From contig NZ_CP134696.1 in the NCBI RefSeq assembly GCF_031851795.1, positions 1,778,501 to 1,842,500 of the forward strand: 64,000 nt of DNA. Reading direction: 5' to 3'. The position numbers and the translations under genes were made by a program. The notes beneath the pieces were generated by a model that was not told where the DNA came from, made no database searches, and saw only the letters and a program-made list of their open reading frames with translations. The DNA comes from Pontibacter sp. G13. Lineage in GTDB: Bacteria > Bacteroidota > Bacteroidia > J057. Below, piece by piece: positions 52,130 to 62,273 of the stretch (positions are counted from its first letter, which is position 1; each line of letters starts with the position of its first letter).

Positions 52130-55100
52130 ATGCTTTTTCATCGAATGAAATTCTCCTTTCGCCTCCTCTTCCTCATCCTATTGGGATGTTCGGCGTGCCA
52201 ATCCGGTTCGCAGAGGATCACCCGCACGGAACGGCAAATCTTGATCATCCATCCCGAAGGCCAATCTGTGTCTCCCGAATTTGCCCAGATGATCGAGCAG
52301 GCCGCTTCCGCTCAGAATTGGGCCATCCACTACGAATCAGACTGGGACATCGCAGATGAGGAATTCCTCCTCCAACACAGTGCAATCATCCTGACAGGCA
52401 TCGCTCCCCAAGCGCTTCCGCTCCACCAGACAGCCGCCATCGAGCGCTACGTCCAGTCCGGCGGTGGGATCATCTGGGAAGCCGCTGGAGACCATCAATT
52501 GCTCCCCCATCAGTGGCCTTGGGCGGAATCAGCATTTGCGCCGCAAGATCCTGCGCTGGCCAAGCAAACAGTAACCGCTGTCAAGCACCTGGCGGAAGAC
52601 ACTACCCCCAAGAAATTCGATGGCGGACGTATCTGGATGCCACACAATTGGACAGACTGGTCCCCTGAGAGCTGGACAGGGGCGATTGGTTCAGCCATTG
52701 GCACGAATAGCTATGATCTGGGTCTTACGACGACTCGATCAGCTCCGAAAGCTTCTAGATTTACCCGAAAGGTCCTCGATGACTACGACATCAACGAACC
52801 GATGGAACTGGCCGCACTCCCTAATGGCGATGTCATCTTCATTGAGCGTCGTGGCAAGATGAAACTCTACAAAGCCGATTCAGGCAACACCAAAACCATT
52901 GCCACATTCGAAGTATGTACCTCCGGAAATTACGAGGACGGGATGCTCGGACTGGAGCTGGACCCGCACTACCCTACTCGGCCGTATCTGTATCTGTACT
53001 ATTCCCCCTCCGAAGCCTGTGACCGTCCCCAGACGCTTTCAAGATTTACCATGCATGGCGACTCCATCATTCTAGGCTCCGAAAAGATCATCTTGGAGGT
53101 ACCCGTACAGCGTGAGACTTGCTGCCACTCCGGTGGGGAAATCGTATTTGGCACGGACGGTTACCTCTATCTTTCAACGGGAGACAATACGAGCTCCAAA
53201 GAATCCGATGGCTACACGCCCATCGATGAACGCCCCGGTCGTGGTCCTTTTGACGCCCAGAAATCCTCCGGCAATACGCACGACCTGCGCGGCAAAATCC
53301 TCCGTATCAAGGTCAACAGCTTCGGGAGCTATGACATTCCCGATGGCAATCTCTTCCCCAAAGACGGCAGTCAAGGCGCCCCAGAGATCTACGTCATGGG
53401 ATGCCGGAATCCATTTCGATTCTCTGTAGACCCGAAAACCCATTGGGTGTATTGGGGCGATGTGGGCCCAGATGTCGGGCAGGCAGGCAAATACGGACCG
53501 CAAAGCTACGATGAGTGGAACCAAGCCAAATCAGCAGGCAACTTTGGGTGGCCCTATTTCGTGGGGAATAACTTCGCCTATTTTGACCGGGATTTCGACA
53601 TGGATACAGTGGGTGCATATTTCGATCCGCTGGCGCCTAAAAATCAATCTCCCAACAATACCGGCTCCATTGACTTGCCACCTGCTCAACCTGCATGGAT
53701 CTGGTATCCTTATGGAATGTCTCCCGAATTTCCGCTGCTGGGCGATGGCTCCCGAAGCGCGATGGCAGGTCCGGTGTTTTATCAGGATCAATACGATCTC
53801 GCTTCCGACACCAAATTCCCCCAGTGGTTTGACGGTAAGATATTCATCTATGAGTGGGCCAGAAGCTGGATCAAGGTCGTCGAAATGGACTCAACAGGCC
53901 AAGTACGCCGTATCGAGCCATTCCTCCCTGACATGCCGCTATCCAAACCCATCGATCTGGAATTTGGGCCAGACGGGGCGATGTACCTTCTGGAATATGG
54001 AGAAAACTACTTCATGAACAACCCCCAAGCGAGACTCGTCAAGGTGGAATATGCGGCGGGCAATCGACAGCCCATCGCCCACCTTCAAGCCCAGCCCATC
54101 GAGGGCGCTGCGCCGCATACCGTACAATTCGATGCCTCCACGTCCTTTGACTATGACTTGGCGGATTCAACGCTGAACTTCGCATGGGACTTTGATGGAG
54201 ACGGAATCGAGGATGCGACAGGCGCACAAGCCAGTTTCACCTATACGGAGTCGGGGACATTCACCGCGACCGTTACCGTTACAGACCCGCAGACAGGTGC
54301 AGCTTCAGCGAGCCAGTTGATCCGGGTGGGCAATGCGCCCCCAGTCATCTCATTGGAACTATCAGGCAACCAAGACTTCGCATTTGCGGGACAGCGCCGC
54401 AATTACGCATTTAAGATTTCAGATATCGAGGATGAAGCCTCAGGACGGTTCAGACTGGCGAATGCAGCCATTACGACCGTATTCGTGGCAGATGGACATG
54501 ATCTGGAAGTGACGTTGGGCGAGGGGCAAGCCATGCCTTCCGCTTCCCTCCAATATGCCAAGGGCCTCAACCTGATCGAAAATAGCGACTGTAGCAGTTG
54601 CCATGACATGGAGATCCACTCCGTCGGGCCATCCTATCAGGAGGTCGCAGCGTTCTACGGCCAGACTTCTGAGGAGATCGAGCAACTCGCCAACAAGATC
54701 ATCACGGGCGGAAACGGAGTATGGGGCGAGAAGATCATGGCCGGCCACCCACAGCATACCCTCGACGAAACCCGAGAAATGGCCAAGTACATCCTCTCAT
54801 TGGATCAGGCTTCACAGACCCAGCCGACCGGGACCATCGCGATTCCGGCTGATGCAGCTCCACAGGGTGCCTATCTGCTCGCGGCTACCTACCAGGATCA
54901 GGGTGCCAACGGAATTGCCCCCATCAGCACACGTCTCATCCACATCTTGCGTTCTTCTAAAATAGAGATGGAATCCAACGCCGAATCTTCCGGTCTCGGA
55001 TTCATTACGATGGGTGCGGCCAGAGATGAAAGCGCCATCGGATGGTTCTCCAGCAAAGATGCCTTCGTGAAATTCGATGAGATGGATCTCACAGGCGTGG

Positions 55101-55348
55101 GAGGGGCAAATCTGAGATTGGCGTATGGGGTCGGTGGCAAAGTGCACTTCAGAATCGATGCCGTCGATGGCCCTGAGATCGGGAGCCTCAACCTGCCAGC
55201 CGGAGAGATCGAAACTTGGAGGGAAACCACCGTTTCATTCTCTCAAGTGCAAGGAAAACACACGCTGTACGTGGTATTCGAACCCGCAGCAGAAGGACAT
55301 ATCGGCAGATTCGACTGGATGCAGTTGCTGCCAGCCCAAGGCATCTAA
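52130..55348 (+). CDS. lipoprotein fusion: ThuA-like, PQQ sugar dehydrogenase-type beta-propeller, PKD, cytochrome c, C-terminal beta-sandwich
   Basis: About 1072 residues from ATG 52130 (or 52145, five codons later), with a lipoprotein signal ending LILLGCSAC. Residues about 35-140 are a short ThuA-like part (ILIIHPEGQ, SAIILTGIAPQA). Then a glucose/sorbosone dehydrogenase-like propeller runs over 400 residues (EDGMLGLELDPHYPTRPYL, TCCHSGGEIVFGTDGYLYLS, ILRIKVNSFG). A PKD domain follows (FDASTSFDYDL). A class I cytochrome c has its haem site in CSSCHDMEIH. The end is a carbohydrate-binding-like beta-sandwich (GLGFITMGAARDESAIGWFS). It probably oxidises a sugar at the surface and passes electrons to its own haem. 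Confidence 0.82.
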   Translation: MLFHRMKFSFRLLFLILLGCSACQSGSQRITRTERQILIIHPEGQSVSPEFAQMIEQAASAQNWAIHYESDWDIADEEFLLQHSAIILTGIAPQALPLHQTAAIERYVQSGGGIIWEAAGDHQLLPHQWPWAESAFAPQDPALAKQTVTAVKHLAEDTTPKKFDGGRIWMPHNWTDWSPESWTGAIGSAIGTNSYDLGLTTTRSAPKASRFTRKVLDDYDINEPMELAALPNGDVIFIERRGKMKLYKADSGNTKTIATFEVCTSGNYEDGMLGLELDPHYPTRPYLYLYYSPSEACDRPQTLSRFTMHGDSIILGSEKIILEVPVQRETCCHSGGEIVFGTDGYLYLSTGDNTSSKESDGYTPIDERPGRGPFDAQKSSGNTHDLRGKILRIKVNSFGSYDIPDGNLFPKDGSQGAPEIYVMGCRNPFRFSVDPKTHWVYWGDVGPDVGQAGKYGPQSYDEWNQAKSAGNFGWPYFVGNNFAYFDRDFDMDTVGAYFDPLAPKNQSPNNTGSIDLPPAQPAWIWYPYGMSPEFPLLGDGSRSAMAGPVFYQDQYDLASDTKFPQWFDGKIFIYEWARSWIKVVEMDSTGQVRRIEPFLPDMPLSKPIDLEFGPDGAMYLLEYGENYFMNNPQARLVKVEYAAGNRQPIAHLQAQPIEGAAPHTVQFDASTSFDYDLADSTLNFAWDFDGDGIEDATGAQASFTYTESGTFTATVTVTDPQTGAASASQLIRVGNAPPVISLELSGNQDFAFAGQRRNYAFKISDIEDEASGRFRLANAAITTVFVADGHDLEVTLGEGQAMPSASLQYAKGLNLIENSDCSSCHDMEIHSVGPSYQEVAAFYGQTSEEIEQLANKIITGGNGVWGEKIMAGHPQHTLDETREMAKYILSLDQASQTQPTGTIAIPADAAPQGAYLLAATYQDQGANGIAPISTRLIHILRSSKIEMESNAESSGLGFITMGAARDESAIGWFSSKDAFVKFDEMDLTGVGGANLRLAYGVGGKVHFRIDAVDGPEIGSLNLPAGEIETWRETTVSFSQVQGKHTLYVVFEPAAEGHIGRFDWMQLLPAQGI

Positions 55349-55373
55349 CAATTAAAACTACTTTGAAACTGTT

Positions 55374-55406
55374 CCCCCAGACCGGAATTTCGGCTGGGGG
55401 ATTTTT
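55374..55406 (+). terminator. intrinsic terminator after the dehydrogenase fusion
   Basis: CCCCCAG(A)CCG pairs with CGGCTGGGGG around GAATTT, followed by ATTTTTC. It ends the plus-strand gene; the next gene converges. Confidence 0.82.
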
Positions 55407-55931
55407 CTATCCCCACTTCCGCAATCGCGCCTCTGCCTCCTCGACGCCTTGTTCGAGTCCCACAGATTGGTACAGATCCCGTACTTCCTGCCAGACCTCA
55501 CGAGACTCCTTTTCAGGGCCGTGCTCGCCCAACCAAACCCCGTAGGCGCGCAAGGCATTGGCTAGATCGCCGGCGTATGGGTGTGTTTGCGCTCGGTAAA
55601 GCGTCAAGGCTTCTCGAAACAAGGACCCCGCCAGTTCCACTCGACCCGTTACTTGCGCCAGTTCTGCCTGATGCCGCAATGCATGCGCCAATCGGTCTGG
55701 AAGTCCTGCCTGGCGATAATGGGATACAGACGCCTCCGAATGCCCCCATGCCGTAGTCAAATCGTCTCGGTCCACTGCAAACTGCCGGTAGAAATGCTCC
55801 ACTCGGCCCAACACCGCATAATCATGCGGACTGGCCAAGGTTTCCACCTGCTGAGTCATTGCCAGCGCCTTGTCATAGTCTCCTGCATATCGAGCCATCC
55901 AGGCGTGTTGAAAGAGTTCGGAAATGTCCAT
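55407..55931 (-). CDS. TPR-like protein
   Basis: 174 residues, no signal peptide, all helical. YAGDYDKALAMTQQVETLAS, then PDRLAHALRHQAELAQVTG and ELAGSLFREALTLYRAQTHP are TPR-like pairs, with a last helix EEAEARLRKWG. It probably binds other proteins; the partner is unknown. Confidence 0.66.
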   Translation of the reverse strand: MDISELFQHAWMARYAGDYDKALAMTQQVETLASPHDYAVLGRVEHFYRQFAVDRDDLTTAWGHSEASVSHYRQAGLPDRLAHALRHQAELAQVTGRVELAGSLFREALTLYRAQTHPYAGDLANALRAYGVWLGEHGPEKESREVWQEVRDLYQSVGLEQGVEEAEARLRKWG

Positions 55932-55976
55932 ACAGATAATTTAGCGGAAAAGTCCTGTAAACGCTGTTCTATTTTG

Positions 55977-56191
55977 GGGGTGCCCCGGCGTGCTGGGCTT
56001 CAGGTTTCTTCCCAGGCAGATGAGGCGCCGGGTCGGGCTTCTGCGGGGGTACGCATGCGCTTCCGTCCTCGGATCTTTTTGAGCGCCAGACAAGTGGACG
56101 ATACATCGGCAGATTGGAGCGCAGATTTTTCGAGCTGCGATTCCTCGGACCGCTCCTGACGGAGCGCCCCTCCGATCCCTCACCCCACACC
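55977..56191 (+). repeat. dispersed structured intergenic repeat, copy D
   Basis: Starts GGGGTGCCCCGGCG and ends CCCTCACCCCACACC (215 bp). Stem 1 pairs CCCGGCG with CGCCGGG. It shares GCAGATGAGGCGCCGGG and CCTGACGG..CGCCCCTCC with copy F, and contains a further hairpin GCTCC/GGAGC near 56150-56165. It is longer than A, C and E. Confidence 0.72.
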
Positions 56192-56212
56192 AGCCATCCG
56201 CACAGATTCAGC

Positions 56213-57379
56213 CTACCGTTTCCACCCAAAAGTCAACCACCCGAAATAGAGCGCCCCAATCACCAATACGCCACTATGCACCCAAAACATCCCAGACAAT
56301 CCCACCACCGTGATGATCGGTGCCGCCACAATCGGACTGAGAAACTGCCCGATGAATACCGAAGAGTTGAGGTAGCCCATGTATTGGCCGCGGTTCTGGT
56401 CGGTGGTCTTGCTGAATAGCCAAGCATTCAAGTTGGGCATGAACATCCCGATTCCCACACCGACAGAGACCATGCCCAGCATGACCTCCAGCAGCGAGTT
56501 GCTTCGGGCAGTCAAGGCAAATCCAATGGCCATGGCTGAGCAGATGATCAGGAATATCGCCCGATAGGACAATCTTCGCTTGATGGCTCCATAGCTAAAT
56601 CCCACCACGGTAGACACCAGCGTTGCCACGGCGATGGCATTCCCCGTGGCGGTATTGCTTTCCACGCCGATCTCCCGCAGCAAAAAGGGCAATTGCACCG
56701 GGATGGCGTAGAAGATCGTCATCCCTGAAAACGCCAGAAATAGGATGATACCGATCATTTTGAAGACCTCCACAAATGGTGGGGGCGGCGCAACTGCACC
56801 TCCGCTAGGCTGAGATCGCTCCGGTTCAAATAGGTAGCGCATCGCCAGCCCAAGCACCAGCAACGAGGCCAGATAGATCAGAAAAGGATAGCGCCAATCC
56901 AGATCCGCCAACAATCCCCCCAGCGTCAAAAATATCGCCCCTCCAAAAGACATGAACGAAGCCTGCAATCCCACAAACTTGGCACGCTCCGGCCCCTGGA
57001 AATAATCTCCGATCAGCGTCACACAGCTATTCATGATGCCTGCCACCCCCAACCCGAGGAACAATCGCCCCACGAGAATCACATAGATGTCCTCCACAAA
57101 AAATCCAATCGAGCCTCCTATCGCATAGATGACCATCGCCGGATACATGACTTTGAGGCGGCCCACCCGGTCGAGCAAGCGGCCCACGATCGGAGACGAA
57201 AAGGCAATTGCGAGCGCAGGCAAGGTCAGAATCAGACGAGACAAGAAGTCCGCGTGAGGGACATGCTGGAACGTCTCGGCCATCTGCGGCAATGAAGGGG
57301 CGATCGTGGCCCCGGCCATGACGGTAAGCGTAGCGGAGATCAGCAGAACGGCCTTGGTGGGCAAGGAGACTTTCTTCAT
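56213..57379 (-). CDS. MFS transporter
   Basis: 388 residues with 12 hydrophobic helices. The loop-2 signature is GRLLDRVGRLKVMYPAMV (GxLaDrxGrkxx) and loop 1 carries PSLPQMAETF. It is of drug:proton antiporter type by layout; the substrate is unknown. The gene lies between repeat copies D and E. Confidence 0.85.
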   Translation of the reverse strand: MKKVSLPTKAVLLISATLTVMAGATIAPSLPQMAETFQHVPHADFLSRLILTLPALAIAFSSPIVGRLLDRVGRLKVMYPAMVIYAIGGSIGFFVEDIYVILVGRLFLGLGVAGIMNSCVTLIGDYFQGPERAKFVGLQASFMSFGGAIFLTLGGLLADLDWRYPFLIYLASLLVLGLAMRYLFEPERSQPSGGAVAPPPPFVEVFKMIGIILFLAFSGMTIFYAIPVQLPFLLREIGVESNTATGNAIAVATLVSTVVGFSYGAIKRRLSYRAIFLIICSAMAIGFALTARSNSLLEVMLGMVSVGVGIGMFMPNLNAWLFSKTTDQNRGQYMGYLNSSVFIGQFLSPIVAAPIITVVGLSGMFWVHSGVLVIGALYFGWLTFGWKR

Positions 57380-57484
57380 AGCGTGGGGCTTGGGCCGAAT
57401 GTAGGCGCTGGTCCTAGTTTATCCATTGGTGGGGCCTGATTGTTTGGTGGAGTGTCGGGGCTCATCTTCAAGGTGCGGCGGGCA

Positions 57485-57657
57485 GGTGTGGCGTGAGCTG
57501 CCTGAAGTGGCCGACCTTCGGGAGGAGTCTCTGATCTGGTGGCGGTGATCTATCGCCACCAGATCAGAGACCGAGCGACCAGCGAGCACGCAAGGGAGCG
57601 ACTCGGCGGTTCATCTGCTGGGAGAGGAACATTTCTCAGACCCGCCGAGGCACGCCC
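57485..57657 (-). repeat. dispersed structured intergenic repeat, copy E
   Basis: Minus-strand element of 173 bp: begins GGGCGTGCCTCGGCGGG and ends GCTCACGCCACACC. Stem 1 pairs CTCGGCGG with CCGCCGAG. Stem 2, read on its strand, is GTCTCTGATCTGGTGGCG with its exact complement (plus-strand arms 57527-57544 and 57554-57571), loop ATAGATCAC. Versus copy A three stem positions differ (6, 12 and 14), each with a matching change in the other arm. CTCCCTTGCGTGCTCGCTGG between the stems is shared with A. Confidence 0.85.
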
Positions 57658-57707
57658 AAATGATCCATATCCCTATCCCAGCATGGCACCAATCTCATGG
57701 AGCAGTA

Positions 57708-60278
57708 TCATCCTCGGAGGACTTCCAGCGGCGGTTGATTGAGGAGTTTGCGGCTCCCCATCAGTCCGATGGTCATCGTCACACCCGTGATCAACAGATA
57801 CATGCCCAGAAGCGGCCACAAGCTCGGCACAAAGCCCGTCTCGAACACAAATACCGCGAGCAGCCACGAAGCTACCAACGCCAGCAAAATGCCGGAGAGA
57901 GACGCCAAGCTCCCGAGGAACAGGTACTCCAGCAGGTTGATGGTCCAGATCTGTCGCTTGCTGGCGCCGAGTGTCCGGAGCAACACCCCTTCCTTGATGC
58001 GTTGCATGCGGGAGAGGATGACCGATCCGATCAAGACCAACAGGCCCGTGAGGATCGAGAAGCCAGCCATGAATTGAATCACGAAGGAAACCTTGCCCAG
58101 TACTTCCTCGGCGGTTTTGAGGATCAGCCCCAAATCCACGACGGAGACATTGGGATAATCCTGTGTGAGTTTCCGCTGAAATAGGGCACTGGATGCCTCG
58201 TCCTTGACCTTGGTGATCAGCACGTGAAATTGTGGTGCCTGCTCCAGCACCCCAGCCGGAAACAGCACGATGAAGTTGGTCTGCACCCGCGCGAAATCCA
58301 CCTTGCGGAAGCTCCTCACGACGGTCCGCATCTGACGACCTTGGACATTGAAGACCACTTCGTCTCCGAGTTCCACTTCCATATTTTCCTTGCCGAATCC
58401 TTCCTCGACGGAGATCGGAATTGGCTGGGCGGGATCGGTCCATTGTGGGATCCACTCGCCCTCGACAATCTCTTCGGTATCGATGAGCGTATCGCGGAAA
58501 GTCACTCGGTATTCGCGGTTGAGCAGCCAGTCGGGGGTTTTGTCGGTGGTGTCGGTCAGCAGCTCGGTCCGGCTCTTTCCCTTGAGTCCATCGAGTCGGA
58601 GGGTCACCACGGGCACCTGCTGCATGACGGGAAATCCTTGTGCCTCAGTCAGTTCAGCGATCGATTCGACCTGCGAGCTTTGAATGTCGAACAAGACCAT
58701 GTTGGGGAGATTGCCCCGATCCGACAATTCGACCTGACTCAGCAACAATCCCTGAATCACGTACAAGGTGGTGATCAACGCCGTACCCAATCCCACGCTC
58801 ACGAGGAGGATGAGGGTCTGATTGTTGGGGCGATATAGGTTGGCGAGTGCTTGTCGAGAGAGATAATGCCAATTGCCTGGGAACCATTTCCGCACGGCCC
58901 AGATGACCGCTGACGCCAAGCCAGCCAAAAGCAAGAAGGCGACCCCCAAGCCAAGGGTAAAGAATCCGGCGGAGGTCCAACTTCCCGTCATCGTCCATCC
59001 GAACCCAAATACGAACCACACGATCAGTCCGTACACCACCCACAACCAAGGATCACGGCTGCCGCTCTCAGGTGTCACCGATGCTCGTATGGCAAAGAGT
59101 GGAGATACGCGGCGGACCATCAGGAGTGGCACCATCGCGAATAGAAGCGACATGGTCATCCCAATCCCTACTCCTTGCAACACTGCGGGGAAAGAAACCG
59201 AAAACTCCGTCTGCACCGGAAGGAAGTCCGCCAGCAACCACGGCAATCCCGCCTGAATCTGCATCCCTAGCAAGGCGCCAATCAGAGAACCGATCGCGCC
59301 CATCACCAAGATCTGAATCAGAAAAATCCAAAACGCCAGATAGCCGGGTACCCCCATGCAACGAAGCACTGCCACCGTCTGGATTTTCTCCCGCACATAG
59401 ACATACACCGCACTGGCCACGCCTACACACCCGAGCAGCAAAGCCACAAATCCCACGAGATTCAGGAAATCCGTCAATTGCCCGAATGCATCCCCGAGAT
59501 CCTCCTTTCGCTCGGAAACCGTCGTGGAGCGAATCCGCATCAGATCGAAGGTTGCCTCCAAGGACTCCATCATCGCATCCACATCGGTCTCTGCCTCGAA
59601 TCGGTAGTACCGCTGGTAATTGACCCGACTACCGATCTGTACCAGCCCCGTAGCCTCTAGAAACTCAAGCGGGATGTAGACAGGAGCCGCCACCGTCGCC
59701 GCAATACCATTCTGGCCGGGCACGCGATTGAGTGCCCCGACAATCTCAAAATTCAGTTTCCCAACGCGAATGGAGTCGCCTACTTCGGCACCCAATTGAA
59801 GCATGACGGTTTTGTCGACCAAAGCTTGCTGACCTTGTTGGAAGGTCTCACCCGCTTCAATCGGGGTAGTTTGAATGGTCCCGTAGTAGGGGAAATTGCC
59901 GGATAATGCCCGGACATTGACGAGTCTGCTCAACGCTGTTTTGGGCACGTAGACCATCGAGGCAAAACTGCGTTCAAATGCCTGTTCGCCGCCCAGGGAG
60001 TTCATCAAGGAATCCATCTCATCGGTGGGAGGCTGGTTGGTTCGCAGCACCAAATCTGCTCCAAGCAGCTCTCGGGCCTCATCTTGAATGTCTCGCCGCA
60101 GGTTGTCATCAAATCCTGCAATGGCAACCAAGGCAGCTACTCCGAGCACAATCGCGGAAGTAAACAGCCACAATTTGCCTCTACTTTGGCGACTGTCCCG
60201 CCACGCCATCGTGAACAACCAAGAGATGGAAGGATTGGGGTGGAAAGGTCTTGGGGAAGCGTGTTGGATATCAGGCAT
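57708..60278 (-). CDS. ABC transporter permease (FtsX/YbbP type)
   Basis: About 856 residues from ATG 60276-60278, which overlaps the end of the ATPase gene (coupled translation). The first segment is FTMAWRDSRQSRGKLWLFTS; then comes a large periplasmic domain (ARELLGADLVLRTNQP) and FtsX-like helical blocks (VGFVALLLGCVGVASAVYVY; SILTGLLVLIGSVILSRMQR). This is the ten-helix YbbP layout. It probably moves lipid-linked or hydrophobic cargo across the envelope with the neighbouring ATPase. Confidence 0.88.
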   Translation of the reverse strand: MPDIQHASPRPFHPNPSISWLFTMAWRDSRQSRGKLWLFTSAIVLGVAALVAIAGFDDNLRRDIQDEARELLGADLVLRTNQPPTDEMDSLMNSLGGEQAFERSFASMVYVPKTALSRLVNVRALSGNFPYYGTIQTTPIEAGETFQQGQQALVDKTVMLQLGAEVGDSIRVGKLNFEIVGALNRVPGQNGIAATVAAPVYIPLEFLEATGLVQIGSRVNYQRYYRFEAETDVDAMMESLEATFDLMRIRSTTVSERKEDLGDAFGQLTDFLNLVGFVALLLGCVGVASAVYVYVREKIQTVAVLRCMGVPGYLAFWIFLIQILVMGAIGSLIGALLGMQIQAGLPWLLADFLPVQTEFSVSFPAVLQGVGIGMTMSLLFAMVPLLMVRRVSPLFAIRASVTPESGSRDPWLWVVYGLIVWFVFGFGWTMTGSWTSAGFFTLGLGVAFLLLAGLASAVIWAVRKWFPGNWHYLSRQALANLYRPNNQTLILLVSVGLGTALITTLYVIQGLLLSQVELSDRGNLPNMVLFDIQSSQVESIAELTEAQGFPVMQQVPVVTLRLDGLKGKSRTELLTDTTDKTPDWLLNREYRVTFRDTLIDTEEIVEGEWIPQWTDPAQPIPISVEEGFGKENMEVELGDEVVFNVQGRQMRTVVRSFRKVDFARVQTNFIVLFPAGVLEQAPQFHVLITKVKDEASSALFQRKLTQDYPNVSVVDLGLILKTAEEVLGKVSFVIQFMAGFSILTGLLVLIGSVILSRMQRIKEGVLLRTLGASKRQIWTINLLEYLFLGSLASLSGILLALVASWLLAVFVFETGFVPSLWPLLGMYLLITGVTMTIGLMGSRKLLNQPPLEVLRG

Positions 60279-60936
60279 GGGATTCGACCAGTCCGTTTTT
60301 GAGTTTGACAATTGAGGTGGTTTTGGCGGCTAGTTCCAGATCGTGCGTCACAATCACCAGCGTAGTTCCGGCTTCGCGATTCAGTTCGAATAGCAGGTCT
60401 TCCACACGGGCGCTGGTATCTCCATCGAGATTTCCGGTAGGTTCATCGGCAAACAAGATCTGTGGCTGATTGGCAAATGCCCGAGCAAGCGCCACACGTT
60501 GTTGTTCTCCTCCTGAAAGCTGTACCGGATAGTGATGATGACGATCCGCCAATCCTACGCGGTCCAGCAGTTCCAAAGCACGCGCCCGGATACCAGAACC
60601 TCCCTTGAGTTCCTGTGGCACCATGACATTTTCCAAAGCTGTCAAAGTGGGGAGTAGCTGAAAATTTTGGAAAATGAATCCCACCCGTTCGCTTCGTATG
60701 GCCGCACGATCGTCTTCACTGAGTTCCGTCAGATTGACGCCATCCAACCAGACTTCCCCGTCAGTAGCCCGATCCAGACCTGCACACAGGCCCAAGAGGG
60801 TGGTTTTTCCAGAGCCGGAGGGCCCGACGATGGAAGCAGTAGTCCCAGCGGGCACATGAAACGAAACGCCTTTCAGCACGGTCAATTCACGACCGGCGGA
60901 CACATAGGTCTTGGTGAGATTGCGGATTTCTAGCAT
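60271..60936 (-). CDS. ABC transporter ATP-binding protein (LolD/YbbA-like)
   Basis: 221 residues, the usual length of LolD/YbbA-class ATPases. Walker A is GPSGSGKTT (residues 38-46), the signature LSGGEQQRVALARA, Walker B ILFADEPTGNLD, and a switch His in VIVTHD. It overlaps the permease start by eight bases and energises it. Confidence 0.93.
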   Translation of the reverse strand: MLEIRNLTKTYVSAGRELTVLKGVSFHVPAGTTASIVGPSGSGKTTLLGLCAGLDRATDGEVWLDGVNLTELSEDDRAAIRSERVGFIFQNFQLLPTLTALENVMVPQELKGGSGIRARALELLDRVGLADRHHHYPVQLSGGEQQRVALARAFANQPQILFADEPTGNLDGDTSARVEDLLFELNREAGTTLVIVTHDLELAAKTTSIVKLKNGLVESHA

Positions 60937-61297
60937 AGTGAAATAGGTGTGGAAGGTCCTTTGAATGGGGGTGAATCATTCCTTCCGTAAACATACCGTT
61001 CTCCTGACCCCGATCCCATTGGATGTGTGACAGCGCGGCATCAGACAGGTTGGACCGAAGATTGGGGCATCCGGAAACGCGGAAGATGAAACAATCTCGC
61101 ATTTGATCCAAGAACGATTTTATTTAGCGGCTCGAAATCTTAATTTACCCCCTCAATTCGGCCATTGGCGAGGAGATATCCCCCATCAACTACAGGCACC
61201 CGTGGAAACTCCGGAATATCCTGTGTAACTTGACTGGCTGATGGAGATAGTCTGTCCACGGTGGCAGCATCTAGGAGGAATCTAGCAGATCAGGTAC
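60937..61297. other. gap upstream of the ABC transporter and DnaJ genes
   Basis: 361 bp between divergent genes. I see no repeat copy, no exact -7 box and no credible ORF. TAGGAGGAA at 61272-61280, about 17 bp before the DnaJ GTG, is the one ribosome-binding-like sequence. Confidence 0.5.
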
Positions 61298-62170
61298 GTG
61301 AAAAATCATTATCAAACGCTCGGGCTCGCAGAGGGAGCTTCTCAAGAGGAAATTCGCAAGGCTTATCGTTATTATGCGTCCAAATACCACCCGGACGTAC
61401 ATGCCGGAGATACTTTCTTCGAAGACAAGTTCAAGGAAATCCGCGAAGCCTACGACATCCTCAGCAATCCCGACCTCCGAGAAGCATACGATCAATCCCT
61501 GAATCCCACCTATTCCTACGAATCGGAGGAAAACGCCGAATTCGCAGGAAAAGGCAGCCGCATGCCCGATGAGCACTCCAAAAACTGGATCGGCATCTTG
61601 GTCATCGGCATCATGGTCTTGCTATTTGGACTCGGCGGCATCTTCATCCTCATCAAGCGCCTCTCCTCCGAAGATCCCACCATCGTAGTCCAATCAGATC
61701 CTACCGCAGGCTGGGACTTCAATTTCAACAAGAAATTCATCGTCAAGACCCCGGTCAAGATGACCAAACAGATGGCCGGAGATGAAGAATTTGCCCACCA
61801 ATTCCCCGAAGATTTTGCGGTTCATGACGAATGGCGTTTCCGCACCAAGACCCACCTTGGAGGTCTCACGCATGTCGAGAAGGAGGTGTCCGATTTTGAT
61901 CACGAAGCTTGGCTTCAAACCCGTCTGGAAACCTTCATGAACGAATCCGATGGAGAAGACCTGCAACTCACATTCTCCACGCCCAATCCCCAGTATGACC
62001 AGATCAATGTCACAGGGACGTTCACCCAGAATGGCAGGACAGGCTATGTGGAGTCATTTTCCATCCAGCGAGATGGCGAAATCTACACCTTCTATGTATT
62101 CAGCGACCAGACCGATCGCTACATCGAGCAAACCAAGGCGATGATCAAATCCATCAAGCTAAAGAGCTAA
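61298..62170 (+). CDS. membrane-anchored DnaJ-domain protein
   Basis: 290 residues starting with GTG 61298; an in-frame TAG at 61283-61285 leaves no earlier start. Residues 1-68 are a J domain with HPD (31-33) in [10 protein letters not shown], which stimulates DnaK ATPase. A membrane helix follows near residue 100 ([20 protein letters not shown]). The C-terminal 150 residues ([38 protein letters not shown]) are beta-rich and unrecognised, probably outside the membrane. A ribosome-binding-like AGGAGG lies about 19 bp upstream. Confidence 0.82.
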   Translation: MKNHYQTLGLAEGASQEEIRKAYRYYASKYHPDVHAGDTFFEDKFKEIREAYDILSNPDLREAYDQSLNPTYSYESEENAEFAGKGSRMPDEHSKNWIGILVIGIMVLLFGLGGIFILIKRLSSEDPTIVVQSDPTAGWDFNFNKKFIVKTPVKMTKQMAGDEEFAHQFPEDFAVHDEWRFRTKTHLGGLTHVEKEVSDFDHEAWLQTRLETFMNESDGEDLQLTFSTPNPQYDQINVTGTFTQNGRTGYVESFSIQRDGEIYTFYVFSDQTDRYIEQTKAMIKSIKLKS

Positions 62171-62273
62171 ATCTGATTCCGTATTTCTTCAGAGAGATTG
62201 TGAATGAATCCATCATGCAAGTGCCGTAAGCGCGCTTCCTCTTGACGCGGTGCTTGAATCCTACCCATCCCCA

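Noticed and set aside
55941..56229. ORFs over repeat copy D
   Set aside because: High G+C repeat sequence keeps several frames open; none is conserved in copy F.
57539..57742. Short ORFs over repeat copy E
   Set aside because: They read through the inverted repeat and differ in frame from the ORFs over copy A, so no protein is shared by the copies.
62167..62268. 33-codon ORF five bases after modB (MGRIQAPRQEEARLRHLHDG)
   Set aside because: It resembles neither ModC nor any known small protein, and it overlaps the end of the DnaJ gene; probably chance.
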